Assembly: GCA_963747315.1 (NCBI GenBank)
Contig: CAVVEQ010000006.1
Location: forward strand, 124,001-188,000
Length of the DNA: 64,000 bases
Source of the DNA: CAVVEQ01 sp963747315
Lineage (GTDB): Bacteria; Chloroflexota; Anaerolineae; Anaerolineales; Anaerolineaceae
Direction: 5' to 3'
Part shown: positions 51,327 to 60,649 of the stretch, one piece after another
How the letters are laid out: every line of letters starts with the position of its first letter
Numbering within the stretch: position 1 is the stretch's first letter
Position numbers and translations under genes: made by a program
The notes under the pieces: model-generated
The model's database searches: none
The model's input: only the letters and a program-made list of their open reading frames with translations
What the model was told of the DNA's origin: nothing

Positions 51327-53255
51327 CTACACATCCAGGTTCCGCACAGCCTTGGCGTGGGTCTGGATGAACTTCGTGCGCGGCGGGACGGCATCCCCCA
51401 TGAGCATATCGAACGTGCGGTCAGCTTCGGCAGCATCGTCGATATTGACCAGCAGCAGGGTGCGGAATTCGGGGTTCATGGTCGTCTCCCAGAGCTGCTC
51501 GGGGTTCATCTCGCCCAGGCCTTTGTAGCGGCTGATATCGGCTTTTTCGGCGGTGGCTCCCATCTCCTTCAGCACCCGTTCCTTATCCTCATCCGTGTAG
51601 GCATACTTGATATTCTGGCGGTGCTGGATGCGATAGAGCGGCGGCTGGGCGATGAACATGTGTCCCTGCTCGATCAACGGCTGCATATAGCGGAAGAAGA
51701 AGGTGAGCAGCAGGGTGCGGATGTGTGATCCGTCCACGTCGGCATCGCTCATCAGGATGATCCGCCCGTAGCGCAGATTATCCACATCAAAGTTATCGCC
51801 GATGCCAGTGCCGAGTGCGGATATTAGCGCACGGATCTCCTCGTTGCCCAGCATCTTATCCAGGCGGGCACGTTCGGTGTTGAGGATCTTGCCCTTGAGC
51901 GGCAGGATCGCCTGAAAGTGCCTGTCGCGTCCCTGCTTGGCGGAACCACCTGCGGATTCACCTTCAACAATATAAAGCTCGGTGCGCTGCGGGTCGCGTT
52001 CCGAGCAATCCGCCAGCTTTCCGGGCAGGGTCAGGCTTTCCAGCGCGGATTTGCGGATGACCAGGTCGCGCGCCTTGCGGGCGGCATCCCTCGCGCGGGC
52101 GGAGGTGAGGCACTTTTGCACAATGGCGCGCGCTGCTTGAGGGTTCTCATCCAGGAAGGCGCTGAAAGCCTCGCCCACCACCTGCTGGACGTAGGTCTGC
52201 ACCTCGGGGTTCATCAGCTTCACTTTCGTCTGGCTTTCGAACTGCGGGTCGGGGTGCTTGATGCTCACGATGGCGGTCATACCCTCGCGGGTGTCATCCC
52301 CGGTGAAGTTGGTATCGGCTTCCTTCAGCAGGCTGGTACGCCGGGCGTAATCGTTGACCAGGCGGGTGACAGCAATGCGCAGCCCGGTGAGGTGCGTGCC
52401 GCCATCGATGGTGTTGATCGTGTTGGCAAAGGAATAGACCGATTCGGAGTAGGCATCGGTGTACTGAACAGCCACCTCAATACCCACGTGCTCGATCTCC
52501 TTTTCCACGTAGAAGACCGGGTGCAGGGTATCGCGGTTGCGGTTCAGGTACCGGACGAATGAATTGATCCCACCCTCGAAATAGAAGCTCATTTCGTGCT
52601 GGGGGGTCCGTTCGTCGATCAGCTTGATCAGCACCTGGCGGGTGACAAAGGCCATCTCTCGGAAGCGCTGGGTGAGCGTCTCGAATTTGAAATCCAGATC
52701 GCCTTTGAAGATATCGGGGTCAAAGCGGAAGGTGGTGACCGTGCCGGTTTCCTTGCGGTTGGATTTGCCGATCATCTTAACCGCGTCCTGCGGAATACCG
52801 CGCTCGTAACGCTGCATATATTCGTTGCCGTCGCGGTGCACATGCACCTCGCACCAGGAGGAAAGCGCGTTGACCGCCGAGACCCCCACGCCGTGCAGGC
52901 CGCCAGAGACCTTATAGGAGCCGCCGCCGAACTTGCCGCCCGCGTGCAGGGTGGTCATCACCACCTCGAGGGCGCTTTTTTTCTTTTCGGGATGGATATC
53001 CACCGGGATGCCGCGCCCGTTATCCTCCACGGTCACGGAGCTATCGGCGTGGATGGTGACGATGATCTGGTTGCACACCCCTGCCAGGGCTTCATCAATG
53101 GAGTTATCCACCACCTCGTAGACCAGGTGATGCAGCGCTTTCAGGTCCGTGCCGCCCACATACATGCCCGGCCGGCGGCGAACTGCCTCCAGGCCTTCCA
53201 AAACCTGGATATCCTTGGCGCCGTAACTTGAGTTTTCAGGTCCCATCAATCCCAC
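51327..53255 (-). CDS. gyrB: DNA gyrase subunit B
   Basis: 643 aa. GHKL ATPase: VYEVVDNSIDEALAG (Asn/Glu motif), EDNGRGIPVDIH, GGLHGVGVSAVNALS. Transducer with the QTKVKLMNPEV lysine region. TOPRIM: EGESAGGSAKQGRDRHFQAI and SDADVDGSHIRTLLL; C-terminus RYKGLGEMNPEQLWETTMNP. It supplies the ATPase of type II topoisomerase; gyrA is not in the window, and ParE cannot be strictly excluded. The start is a GTG at 53255 with GGGAGG exactly five nt upstream; other in-frame starts lack this. Confidence 0.92.
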   Translation of the reverse strand: MGLMGPENSSYGAKDIQVLEGLEAVRRRPGMYVGGTDLKALHHLVYEVVDNSIDEALAGVCNQIIVTIHADSSVTVEDNGRGIPVDIHPEKKKSALEVVMTTLHAGGKFGGGSYKVSGGLHGVGVSAVNALSSWCEVHVHRDGNEYMQRYERGIPQDAVKMIGKSNRKETGTVTTFRFDPDIFKGDLDFKFETLTQRFREMAFVTRQVLIKLIDERTPQHEMSFYFEGGINSFVRYLNRNRDTLHPVFYVEKEIEHVGIEVAVQYTDAYSESVYSFANTINTIDGGTHLTGLRIAVTRLVNDYARRTSLLKEADTNFTGDDTREGMTAIVSIKHPDPQFESQTKVKLMNPEVQTYVQQVVGEAFSAFLDENPQAARAIVQKCLTSARARDAARKARDLVIRKSALESLTLPGKLADCSERDPQRTELYIVEGESAGGSAKQGRDRHFQAILPLKGKILNTERARLDKMLGNEEIRALISALGTGIGDNFDVDNLRYGRIILMSDADVDGSHIRTLLLTFFFRYMQPLIEQGHMFIAQPPLYRIQHRQNIKYAYTDEDKERVLKEMGATAEKADISRYKGLGEMNPEQLWETTMNPEFRTLLLVNIDDAAEADRTFDMLMGDAVPPRTKFIQTHAKAVRNLDV

Positions 53256-53295
53256 AATTTCCTCCCACCCGCCTGCGCGGATGATATTCATATTT

Positions 53296-54291
53296 TTATG
53301 CGGCTGTGATCGTCTGTGTTGCAACCGTGCGGATCTGCATCCAGCGCATCCCGTGAAGATAGTAGATAAATGTAGAAGTGATCAGCGCTGTGCTGATGAA
53401 CGCATGCCCGCCGATACTCACCAGCATCAGCCAGGAATTTACCGGGGCACTCATCCAAAGCAGGTCCAGGAGGATCTCAACCAAGATCACCAGAAGAATG
53501 AAGAGGCCGGTACCCCGCAGGTAGCCGCGCACCAGTTTGAAGCTGACCGCGATGGAAGGGAACACCTTCTGCCTAGCGGTGAAAATGCCAAATGGCGAAA
53601 AAACCAGCGGCATCAGGAACCACAGCACCAGGAAGAAACCAACCATGAAAACGATCTGTCCGACCGCAGGGCTGAGGAAGCTAACCAGCCCGACCATCAT
53701 CATCACCGGGATGCCGACCACGAGGATCGCTGCGTAGAACAGCAGGGTGAATAGAAGCACCTGTCCGATCGGTGTTCCAGGGCTTACTTCTGCGGATCCC
53801 GGAACCGATTTGCCTGCTGCTCTGGCGAGCGTGGAAAAATAAAGGCTGCCCAGCAGCACACCCAGGAGCGTGAGCCCAAGCCAACCCAGCAGGGCGGTTT
53901 CGGCACTGGGTACCTGGTAGACCATCGGGATGCCCAGCGGATTCACCAGCGGGCTGGTCATTGCCATCAGGCTGGGAATGCCGATCGGGTAGGAGCGCAG
54001 CGCGGTCATCAGGTTGCTGCCCTCCAGCATCGCCTGGGTCAGGTCGCTGGCTGTCTTGAAGTTCGCAGGCAGCGCAGCTCCAGCCGTATTGATCATGTCG
54101 GTGGTCACCTGGGTGAAGAGCGGAGTGAGAAGATCCTTGAGGCTGAGATGCGGACCGAACCAAAGGAATAGGTCCAGGAGCACCGGTGGGAGGATCAGCC
54201 ACACCCGCCCGGCGATGGTGTTGAAACCTTTGATCAAGGTCCCGATGAGCGGTGGCGGCGTTTCGATTTTTTCCTTCGGGAGAGCTTCCAT
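53296..54291 (-). CDS. Multi-pass membrane protein of unknown function
   Basis: 331 aa with about six to seven hydrophobic segments (GRVWLILPPVLLDLFLWFGP, LGWLGLTLLGVLLGSLYFST, FMVGFFLVLWFLMPLVFSPF, LFILLVILVEILLDLLWMS) and a large outer loop (~50-120). It lies 40 nt upstream of gyrB on the same strand. The general plan resembles DUF975/YesL-like or 'glycerophosphoryl diester phosphodiesterase membrane domain' proteins, but no specific family is recognised. Confidence 0.65.
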   Translation of the reverse strand: MEALPKEKIETPPPLIGTLIKGFNTIAGRVWLILPPVLLDLFLWFGPHLSLKDLLTPLFTQVTTDMINTAGAALPANFKTASDLTQAMLEGSNLMTALRSYPIGIPSLMAMTSPLVNPLGIPMVYQVPSAETALLGWLGLTLLGVLLGSLYFSTLARAAGKSVPGSAEVSPGTPIGQVLLFTLLFYAAILVVGIPVMMMVGLVSFLSPAVGQIVFMVGFFLVLWFLMPLVFSPFGIFTARQKVFPSIAVSFKLVRGYLRGTGLFILLVILVEILLDLLWMSAPVNSWLMLVSIGGHAFISTALITSTFIYYLHGMRWMQIRTVATQTITAA

Positions 54292-54376
54292 ACAGCCTTG
54301 TATTTTACCATAGGCGCTTGTTCATCCCGCTTCCCACCGAGCGCTAGCAGTGGAGAACGGTTGGATTCTTGGTACA

Positions 54377-55198
54377 ATGAAAAGGATGGACGCTCACCGC
54401 CACCTGCCGGATTCCGACCGGCTGAGCATTGTTTCCGGAATGGTGCTGCTCTCGTACGCATTGGCTTCTTTCATTAAATTACCCGCGGAAGCCATCAGCA
54501 TCCAGCTTCCGGCTTTTCTGCTGCAGCTGCCCATATCGATCAACACCCTGGTTGGGGTTGCCACAGCCGCGCTGGCTGCCTCCGGCGCACACTGGCTCCT
54601 TAGCGCTCACCCGGAATTCACCCCGCGCGCATCCATCCCTCACCTGCTCCTGCCCGCCCTCACGGCAATGATCATCGGTCTGCCCCTCAGCACCCTGCAG
54701 GCCAGCCAGTTCTGGTGGGTGGTTTTCGCCTTCGGCGGGACCCTTTTCGTCCTGGTGATCGCCTCGGAATATATCGCCCTGGATAACCACGATAGCCGCC
54801 ACGCCCTCGCCGCGGTCACACTCACCGCTGTCTCCTGGGTGCTCTTCCTTATCGTTGCCATTTCAGTGAGCGCTGCGGGCATGCGCTTTTACCTGGTGCT
54901 GGCCATCCTCTCCCCCACAGTCTTCCTGGTGAGCCTACGCGCCTTATATTTTCGCCTTGGTGGAAGCTGGAATTACGTCTGGGCGGCAGCCATCGCGGTC
55001 ATCATCTCCCAGGTGGCACTTGGTCTTCATTATTTACCTCTTTCCCCTCTGGCTTACGGGTTGATCCTCCTTGGAATCGCCTACGCCCTCACCAGCGTTG
55101 CCGGATCAGTCATCGAGCGTCGGCCCTGGCGGCTGGTCTGGGTGGAGCCGGCAATAATCGGGGGCGTGATGTTGCTGCTCGCAATTATCTTCCGGTGA
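54377..55198 (+). CDS. Eight-helix membrane protein of unknown function
   Basis: About 273 aa, nearly all hydrophobic (IVSGMVLLSYALASFIKLPA, INTLVGVATAALAASGAHWL, FLIVAISVSAAGMRFYLVLA, LRALYFRLGGSWNYVWAAAI). The start is uncertain: ATG 54377 or 54386; no good ribosome site is seen, and TACAAT overlaps the start region. It is followed after 2 bp by a JAMM-protease gene, so the two may be linked. No family recognised. Confidence 0.6.
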   Translation: MKRMDAHRHLPDSDRLSIVSGMVLLSYALASFIKLPAEAISIQLPAFLLQLPISINTLVGVATAALAASGAHWLLSAHPEFTPRASIPHLLLPALTAMIIGLPLSTLQASQFWWVVFAFGGTLFVLVIASEYIALDNHDSRHALAAVTLTAVSWVLFLIVAISVSAAGMRFYLVLAILSPTVFLVSLRALYFRLGGSWNYVWAAAIAVIISQVALGLHYLPLSPLAYGLILLGIAYALTSVAGSVIERRPWRLVWVEPAIIGGVMLLLAIIFR

Positions 55199-55200
55199 CC

Positions 55201-55608
55201 ATGCTCTCGAAAATCATCATCTCCGATGATCTTGTGGTCCAGGTTGGCGGTTATGCCCGCACCTGCCTGCCTATGGAAGCTTGTGGATTGATCGCCGGCA
55301 TCGAAGAGCGCGCAACCGCGTTCCTGCCGGTAGCCAATGAGCTGGAAAGCCCCACCGCCTTCCGCATGAACCCCCAGGAACAATTGAATGCTTTCCTGTG
55401 GATGGAATCTCAAAACCTGGACCTGCTAGCAATCTTTCACAGCCACCCAGATGGTCCCCAAACCCCTTCAACCACCGATATCTCTGAATTCTTTTACCCG
55501 GGTGTAGCCTCCCTGATCTGGACTCCCTCCTCCCTGCGGGCATTTGATATCACCAGGGAAGGGTACGCTGAGATCCCAATCGCATTGGATCAAACCAGCA
55601 ACGCATGA
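55201..55608 (+). CDS. JAB/MPN (JAMM) metalloprotease-like protein
   Basis: About 135 aa. The JAMM motif is complete: EACGLIAG (Glu), then FHSHPDGPQTPSTTDISEF (H-x-H-x7-S-x2-D). The short single-domain form is like the Mec+/M67-type JAB proteins, which remove C-terminal residues from sulfur-carrier or ubiquitin-like proteins. No ThiS/MoaD-like gene is adjacent, so the substrate is unknown. Confidence 0.83.
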   Translation: MLSKIIISDDLVVQVGGYARTCLPMEACGLIAGIEERATAFLPVANELESPTAFRMNPQEQLNAFLWMESQNLDLLAIFHSHPDGPQTPSTTDISEFFYPGVASLIWTPSSLRAFDITREGYAEIPIALDQTSNA

Positions 55609-55644
55609 TCCGGTTGTGTGTTAAACTTGTGGGCAAATTTGGTG

Positions 55645-56329
55645 ATGAATTACCTTAACCTTTTTCTTGTTATTGTTCTTTCCTACCTGGTCGGTTCCAT
55701 CCCCTTCGGTTTGATCATCGTCAAAACCTTCACCGGCAAGGACGTGCGCGAGGTGGGCAGCGGCCGCACCGGCGGCACCAACGCCATGCGCGCGGCAGGT
55801 CTCGCAGCCGGCATCCTCACCGCGCTTGGGGATATCCTCAAAGGCTTGGTTAGCGGCTGGCTGGCGGATGTACTTCTTACCCGGCGAACCGTGGGTCAAG
55901 GTTCTGGCCGTCCTGCTGGCCATCGTAGGTCATAATTATTCGATCTTTTTGATCAAACGCAATAATGCAGGCAAACTCGCCCTAGAAGGCGGAGCCGGGG
56001 GAGCGACGGCCTTTGGCGGCGCGGTGGCGCTCTGGTCCCCCATCTGGATGATCCTGCTGCCGCTGCTGGTGATTGTCTACCTCCTGATAGGGTTCGCTTC
56101 AGTCATGACCCTCTCTGTAGGTTTTTTCTGCATCGTCATTTTTGCGGTCACTGCCATATATGGGTATCACTCCCCCCGTTTATGTGCTCTATGGTGCAGG
56201 AGCGCTTATCCTCACCGCCATCGCCCTTCAACCCAATCTGAAGCGCCTGAAGAATGGCACCGAGCGTTCTGTGGGTTTGCGCCGCTACCTGGAAAAAAAG
56301 CGGGAGGCGAAACATGCCTCCCGGGATGA
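55645..56329 (+). CDS. plsY: Glycerol-3-phosphate acyltransferase PlsY (two or three frame breaks)
   Basis: Membrane enzyme that transfers acyl from acyl-phosphate to glycerol-3-phosphate. Motif 1 VLSYLVGSIPFGLIIVK, motif 2 REVGSGRTGGTNAMRAAGL and GHNYSIFLI, then LEGGAGGATAFGGAV are seen, and the C-end PNLKRLKNGTERSVG. These lie in three successive frames: the first break is near 55874 (DVL to LPGEPWVKVL), the second near 56155 (VTAI to MGITPPVYVLYG), each fitted by removing one base. After NGTERSVG the third frame runs on past 56378 without a stop, so the seven-A run at 56293-56299 may hide another break; the end given is approximate. Confidence 0.8.
56293..56323 (-). terminator. Terminator of the MBL hydrolase gene, inside the 3' end of plsY
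   Basis: Minus strand: CGGGAGGC/GCCTCCCG, 7-nt loop, then a seven-T run (56299-56293). It is convergent with plsY. Confidence 0.8.
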
Positions 56330-56377
56330 GCAAGCTCAAGCCCCCAACCAGCTAAACTTTAAAATCTCTCAAAGCGA

Positions 56378-57238
56378 TCAAATTTCCTCGGCGGATTCCA
56401 ACTCCACGCTTTCAAGCGAAGCCTGCTTGAACAGGAAGTTCACATTGCGCCGGTGCAGCTCCGAGGCCAGCCCTCCCAAAAGCACGCGGCTTTTTCCGCA
56501 GGATACCAGGTCGATCGCTTCCAAAGCCTCCTCGGGGTATCGCTTTCGGGCTGCGGCTTTGACTGCCTTTTTCACCGCGGCCAGGTAAGCCAGGTTGTTT
56601 TTAACAGCTTCGTCGATCTCCCCGCGCAGGATGATATCTCCGTGTCCCTGGATGATATTTTCCAGGCTCATTTTTCCGATCTTGCGGATGGTGGTAGCCA
56701 TCTCCTCCGCATCCCCCCCGACGATGTATGGAAGCGGCATGAACGCATCACCGGCAAAGAGCACCCGGTCCTCCTCCACCAGCACCGAAATGCCATCCGC
56801 GGAGTGCCCGGGGGTGATGTGAAGGATCAGGTTCTTTTTGCCCACGCGCAGAGAAAGCGTCCCCTGGTCGAAGGTCAGGCTGGGCTGCACCAGCTTGATA
56901 TTCTTGTACGCTGGATTATTCTGCCGGGCAGCTTCCAGGGCTTTGGTCCCGTGGGCTGCCATCAGGTTTCTACATTCCAGGTGAGAGATGATCGTGGCGC
57001 CGGGAAAGAAACAGTTGCCCCAGGAATGATCGGCGTGAGAATGGGTGTTGATCACATATCGCACCGGGATGCCAAGTTCATCCTCAAGAAAATCGCGCAT
57101 TTCCTGCGTTTCCTCGGGTAAAGCCAGGGTATCGATAACAACCGCCCACTGGGGACCGGTGATCGCCCCGGCGGTTACCTGGGCGTAGATCTCGCTCTGA
57201 AACCAGTAAACATTATCCGAAACACGTTCTCGATGCAT
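56378..57238 (-). CDS. Metallo-beta-lactamase-fold hydrolase
   Basis: 286 aa. Metal motif NTHSHADHSWGNCFF (HxHxDH), then TPGHSADGISV (His), FAGDAFMP (Asp) and IIQGHGDIIL (His), so the dinuclear site is complete. The C-terminal ~70 residues are helical. Subgroup resembles glyoxalase-II/quorum-lactonase-like MBL proteins, but the substrate is unknown. Terminator follows. Confidence 0.87.
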   Translation of the reverse strand: MHRERVSDNVYWFQSEIYAQVTAGAITGPQWAVVIDTLALPEETQEMRDFLEDELGIPVRYVINTHSHADHSWGNCFFPGATIISHLECRNLMAAHGTKALEAARQNNPAYKNIKLVQPSLTFDQGTLSLRVGKKNLILHITPGHSADGISVLVEEDRVLFAGDAFMPLPYIVGGDAEEMATTIRKIGKMSLENIIQGHGDIILRGEIDEAVKNNLAYLAAVKKAVKAAARKRYPEEALEAIDLVSCGKSRVLLGGLASELHRRNVNFLFKQASLESVELESAEEI

Positions 57239-57296
57239 GCAACCACCTGAATAAAATTATATGCTGTGAGGATAGCACACTCGCAGTTAAAAGTCA

Positions 57297-57333
57297 AAAA
57301 AGGGCATTCTACACGGTGCAGAATGCCCTTTTA
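57297..57333 (-). terminator. Terminator of the amino-acid ABC operon
   Basis: AAAAGGGCATTCT/AGAATGCCCTTTT, 13-bp stem, with a six-T run on the minus strand, 17 nt after the ATPase stop codon. Confidence 0.92.
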
Positions 57334-57349
57334 CCGGATGAAAGAAGGG

Positions 57350-58081
57350 TTAAAGAACCTTGCTGAGGAAGGCCTTGGTTCGGGCGTGCTTGGGATTCTC
57401 GAAAAGGACCTTGGGAGGAGCCTCCTCGATGATCTTGCCGCCGTCCATCAGGATAGCCCGGTCTGCAGCCGCCTTGGCGAAGCCGATCTCGTGCGAGACC
57501 ACAACCATGGTCATGCCCTCTTTCGCCAGCCCGAGCATCACATCCAGCACCTCCTGGATCATTTCCGGGTCCAATGCGCTGGTGGGTTCGTCGAACAACA
57601 TGATCTTGGGATTCATCGCCAGCGCCCTGGCGATGGCCACCCGCTGCTGCTGCCCGCCGGAAAGCTGCGGCGGGCGCATATCAGCCTTTTCAGGGATGCC
57701 CACCTTTTCCAGCAGTTTTATGGATACTTCCCTGGCTTCCTGTTTGCTGCGGTGGCGGATGATGCGCTGTGCCAGGCAGATATTTTCCAGGACGCTGAGG
57801 TGCGGGAACAGGTTGAATTGTTGGAACACCATGCCTACTTCTGTTCGAACGAGGTTGATGTTCTTGGCTCCAGCCAACGGGATGCCATCCACGATGATAC
57901 TGCCCGAGTCGAACTCCTCCAGGCGGTTAATGCAGCGCAGAAGCGTGGATTTTCCGGATCCGGAAGGGCCAATGACCACAACAACTTCACCCTTTTTGAT
58001 ATCAAGGCTGACGCCCTGAAGGGCATGGCAATCTCCGAAATGTTTATGAATATTCTTTATTTGAATGATCGCTTCAGCCAT
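57350..58081 (-). CDS. Polar amino-acid ABC transporter ATP-binding protein (GlnQ/HisP family)
   Basis: 243 aa. Walker A GPSGSGKSTLLRCINRLEEF, Q-loop VFQQFNLFPHLSVLEN, signature LSGGQQQRVAIARALAMNP, Walker B ILFDEPTSALDPEM, switch VVVSHEIGFA. These are the family blocks of GlnQ-type ATPases. It starts three nt after the permease stop. It powers import by the permease and binding lipoprotein upstream. Confidence 0.93.
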   Translation of the reverse strand: MAEAIIQIKNIHKHFGDCHALQGVSLDIKKGEVVVVIGPSGSGKSTLLRCINRLEEFDSGSIIVDGIPLAGAKNINLVRTEVGMVFQQFNLFPHLSVLENICLAQRIIRHRSKQEAREVSIKLLEKVGIPEKADMRPPQLSGGQQQRVAIARALAMNPKIMLFDEPTSALDPEMIQEVLDVMLGLAKEGMTMVVVSHEIGFAKAAADRAILMDGGKIIEEAPPKVLFENPKHARTKAFLSKVL

Positions 58082-58084
58082 GGC

Positions 58085-58900
58085 TCACCTCTCCGACTTC
58101 GTCTTGCGTTCAGTATAGGCCACCAGGCGTGCAGAAAGCAGGGTCATCACCAGGTAAACCAAAGCTACCATCGACCAGGTTTGCAGGGTGTTGAAGTGGA
58201 TGGCCGAGTATTCCCGGCCGCGCCGGGTGAGATCCGCCACCGCAACCACCGAAACCAGTGAAGAATCCTTGAGCAGGGTGATGAACTCGTTACCAATGGC
58301 CGGCAGGATCACGCGGAAAGCCTGCGGCAGGATAATGTGGCGCATGGCCTGAAAATAAGTCAATCCCAGGCTGCGGGCGGCTTCCATCTGCCCCTTGGGG
58401 ATGCTCTCAATGCCCGCCCGGACGACCTCGCTCATATACGCGCCGTAGCCAATGGTGAGCCCGACGATGGCCATGGCGATCGCGTTCGTCTGGTAGTTGG
58501 AAAGCGCTTCATTCCCGGTCGCGCGGCCGATCTGCTGGATGAGCGCCGGCATGGCAAAGTACCAGAACAGCAGTTGCACCAGCAGCGGGATGCCGCGGAT
58601 GATCTCGACATAGGTGGTGGCGATCCCTCGAACGACCTTGTTGCCCGAGACCCTTCCCAGACCGCCGACCAGGCCGACGAAAATCACAAGGATGAAGGAG
58701 ATCACCGTCACATAGATCGTGATCCAAATACCCTCTTTGAAGAACTTTAACATGTTCAGGTAGGGATCCGGCTGGGTAATTACGAGGAACAAGATGATGA
58801 AAACTACCGCGAATAGTAGGTACCATCCAGAGTCGAAATGGCGCTTCACCTTTCTTTGAGCCCCTTCCTTTGGATCGGAATTCTTTTGTTTTTTAGCCAT
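58085..58900 (-). CDS. Polar amino-acid ABC transporter permease (HisM/GlnP family)
   Basis: 271 aa. A charged N-terminus precedes about five membrane helices. The family marker VEIIRGIPLLVQLLFWYFAM and the EAA loop EVVRAGIESIPKGQMEAARSLGLTYFQAMRHIILPQAFR are present. GGAAGGAT precedes the ATG by about six nt. Its single-subunit form suggests a homodimeric pore. Confidence 0.93.
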   Translation of the reverse strand: MAKKQKNSDPKEGAQRKVKRHFDSGWYLLFAVVFIILFLVITQPDPYLNMLKFFKEGIWITIYVTVISFILVIFVGLVGGLGRVSGNKVVRGIATTYVEIIRGIPLLVQLLFWYFAMPALIQQIGRATGNEALSNYQTNAIAMAIVGLTIGYGAYMSEVVRAGIESIPKGQMEAARSLGLTYFQAMRHIILPQAFRVILPAIGNEFITLLKDSSLVSVVAVADLTRRGREYSAIHFNTLQTWSMVALVYLVMTLLSARLVAYTERKTKSER

Positions 58901-58918
58901 GATATCCTTCCGGGGAAT

Positions 58919-58952
58919 AAAAAAATACCTGCGAGGTTCGCCCGCAGGTATT
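58919..58952 (-). terminator. Intercistronic hairpin between binding protein and permease
   Basis: AATACCTGCG/CGCAGGTATT, 10-bp stem with a seven-T run on the minus strand, in the 66-nt gap. Such partial terminators typically give excess binding protein over the membrane parts; here that is inferred. Confidence 0.85.
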
Positions 58953-58966
58953 CCCTTTTATTGGAT

Positions 58967-59716
58967 TTATTGACCCGCCAGCCACTTCTGTTCGAGGGCG
59001 GTCACTGTGCCGTCGGCGATGACTGCCTTGAGCGCAGTATTGACCTTATCGAGCAGTTCGGTCTTGGATTTGCAGAAGGCGATGGCGTAGCTTTCATCGG
59101 TGAAGACGGAGCCGGTCGTAGTCAGCATTTCCGGGTTGCTGCCGATGTAGGCCAGGGCGGTCGGGTAATCGGCAATGACTGCATCGATCTGCGCGTTGGA
59201 AAGATCGAGGAAAGCCAGTTCGTAGGAATCGTAGGGCTTGTATTCCACATTGGGGATCTTCTTGGCTTCGATCTCGCCGGTGGTTCCAAGCTGGGCTGCC
59301 ACGGTCTTGCCTGCCAGATCGTCCTTGCTGGTGATGCCGGACGCATCCTTACGGATGACCACGATCTGCCCTGCGTTGATGTATGGATCAGAGAAGTTCA
59401 TGACCGCTTTGCGTTCATCACTTGCTGAGATCGCCGCAATGGCAACATCGTAGGTGCAGTTGGTCACGCCGGCGATGACCGAATCGAACGGGGTATTTAC
59501 GAATTCGATCTTCATGCCTGCCTTGTCGGCGATCGCCTTCATCAGTTCCACGTCGAAGCCGGTTAGTTCATTGGTCGCTTCGTCCACGATCTCGAAGGGT
59601 GGGAATGTTGCATCGGTGGCGACCTTGACGGTATCGGATGCGGATTGACCGCAGGCCGAAAGCAGGATGCCTGCCAGGACCAACACAGAAACAATGATCA
59701 AACTGGTTCTTTTCAC
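58967..59716 (-). CDS. Amino-acid ABC transporter substrate-binding lipoprotein (GTG start)
   Basis: 249 aa. Signal ends ILLSAC. SBP_bac_3 features: VATDATFPPFEIVDEATNEL, TGFDVELMKAIADKAGM, YDVAIAAISASDERKAVMNF, FSDPYINAGQIVVI, AAQLGTTGEIEAKK, VIADYPTALAYIG. The start is a GTG at 59716 with AGGAGGAG upstream; the frame is open further up but has no ribosome site. Ligand is probably a polar amino acid; identity not resolved. Confidence 0.92.
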   Translation of the reverse strand: MKRTSLIIVSVLVLAGILLSACGQSASDTVKVATDATFPPFEIVDEATNELTGFDVELMKAIADKAGMKIEFVNTPFDSVIAGVTNCTYDVAIAAISASDERKAVMNFSDPYINAGQIVVIRKDASGITSKDDLAGKTVAAQLGTTGEIEAKKIPNVEYKPYDSYELAFLDLSNAQIDAVIADYPTALAYIGSNPEMLTTTGSVFTDESYAIAFCKSKTELLDKVNTALKAVIADGTVTALEQKWLAGQ

Positions 59717-59752
59717 GTTCTCCTCCTGTGAATTAAATGGTTGTGCGATATC

Positions 59753-59779
59753 ATTATAGCATAGGCGAAAAAACGTCAA
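59753..59779 (-). promoter_or_regulatory. Promoter of the amino-acid ABC operon
   Basis: Minus strand: -35 TTGACG (59779-59774), 15-nt spacer, extended -10 TGCTATAAT (box 59758-59753), 37 nt before the GTG start. Confidence 0.65.
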
Positions 59780-59806
59780 CAGAAAAGTCAAGGGAGCCAT
59801 ACATTA

Positions 59807-60494
59807 ATGCCCGACCTGGTTAAAGCTGAATTTCACTGTCATTCGATATATTCCTCCGATTCGCTCACCACCCTCGAAACACTTATCGCTGAAGCGCGGA
59901 AAAAGGGCATCCAACGCCTTGCGATCACCGACCACTCCAATATGGAAGGCGCACTGATCGCCAAAAAAATGGACCCTGAACTGATCGTGGTGGGCGAGGA
60001 GGTCAAGACCAATCGCGGGGAGATACTGGCCTACTACCTGACCGAGAGGCTGCCCAAGGGGATCAACCCGGAGGAGGCTTTCAAACGGCTCAAGGATCAG
60101 GGCGCGTTCATCAGCCTCTCGCACCCGTTCGATACCCAGCGCGAACACTGGACCGAGGAGGAGATCGAGCGCTACCTCCCCTACCTGGATGCGATCGAAG
60201 TCTTCAACTCCCGTTGCATGGGCCGGGAACCCAACCGGCATGCCGCGGATTTCGCCCGTAAGCTGGACATCCCGGGAATGGTCGGTTCGGATGCGCACAT
60301 CCCCTGGGAAATGGGCCGCGCCACCCTGAGCCTGCCCGCATTCCACGACGCGGAGAGCCTGCGCGCAGGCGTTAAAGACCGCCACGGCCGAGACGAGGCT
60401 ATCCACGCCGTTGATCCACTTTGCTTCCCGCTATGCCCACATGAAGAAAGCCTGGCGCCGCTCGCGCGAAGAAAAAACGCAAACCGGGAATTGA
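59807..60494 (+). CDS. PHP-domain phosphoesterase (one frame break near the end)
   Basis: About 228 aa after repair. PHP motifs: EFHCHSIYSSDS, ITDHSNMEGA, VVGEEVKTNRGEILAYYL, FISLSHPFD, VFNSRC and VGSDAHIPWEMG, supplying the His/Asp/Glu metal ligands. Removing one A from the run at 60372-60374 changes the tail to KTATAETRLSTPLIHFASRY and AHMKKAWRRSREEK, stopping at 60494; the unrepaired frame runs into the tRNA-Leu promoter zone. Predicted phosphatase or nucleotidase; substrate unknown. Confidence 0.83.
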
Positions 60495-60518
60495 CGATTT
60501 CCGTTGATGCGATAAAAT
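60491..60518 (+). promoter_or_regulatory. Promoter of tRNA-Leu
   Basis: TTGACG, 16-nt spacer, TAAAAT, ending 9 nt before the mature tRNA 5' end. It overlaps the stop codon of the PHP gene. Confidence 0.6.
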
Positions 60519-60527
60519 AGAATGCAC

Positions 60528-60611
<84 letters not shown>

Positions 60612-60618
60612 CACAATC

Positions 60619-60649
60619 AAAAAGACGCGAGACCATCGCGTCTTTTTTT
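60619..60649 (+). terminator. Terminator of tRNA-Leu
   Basis: AAAGACGCGA/TCGCGTCTTT with a 5-nt loop and a seven-T run, directly after the tRNA. Confidence 0.92.
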
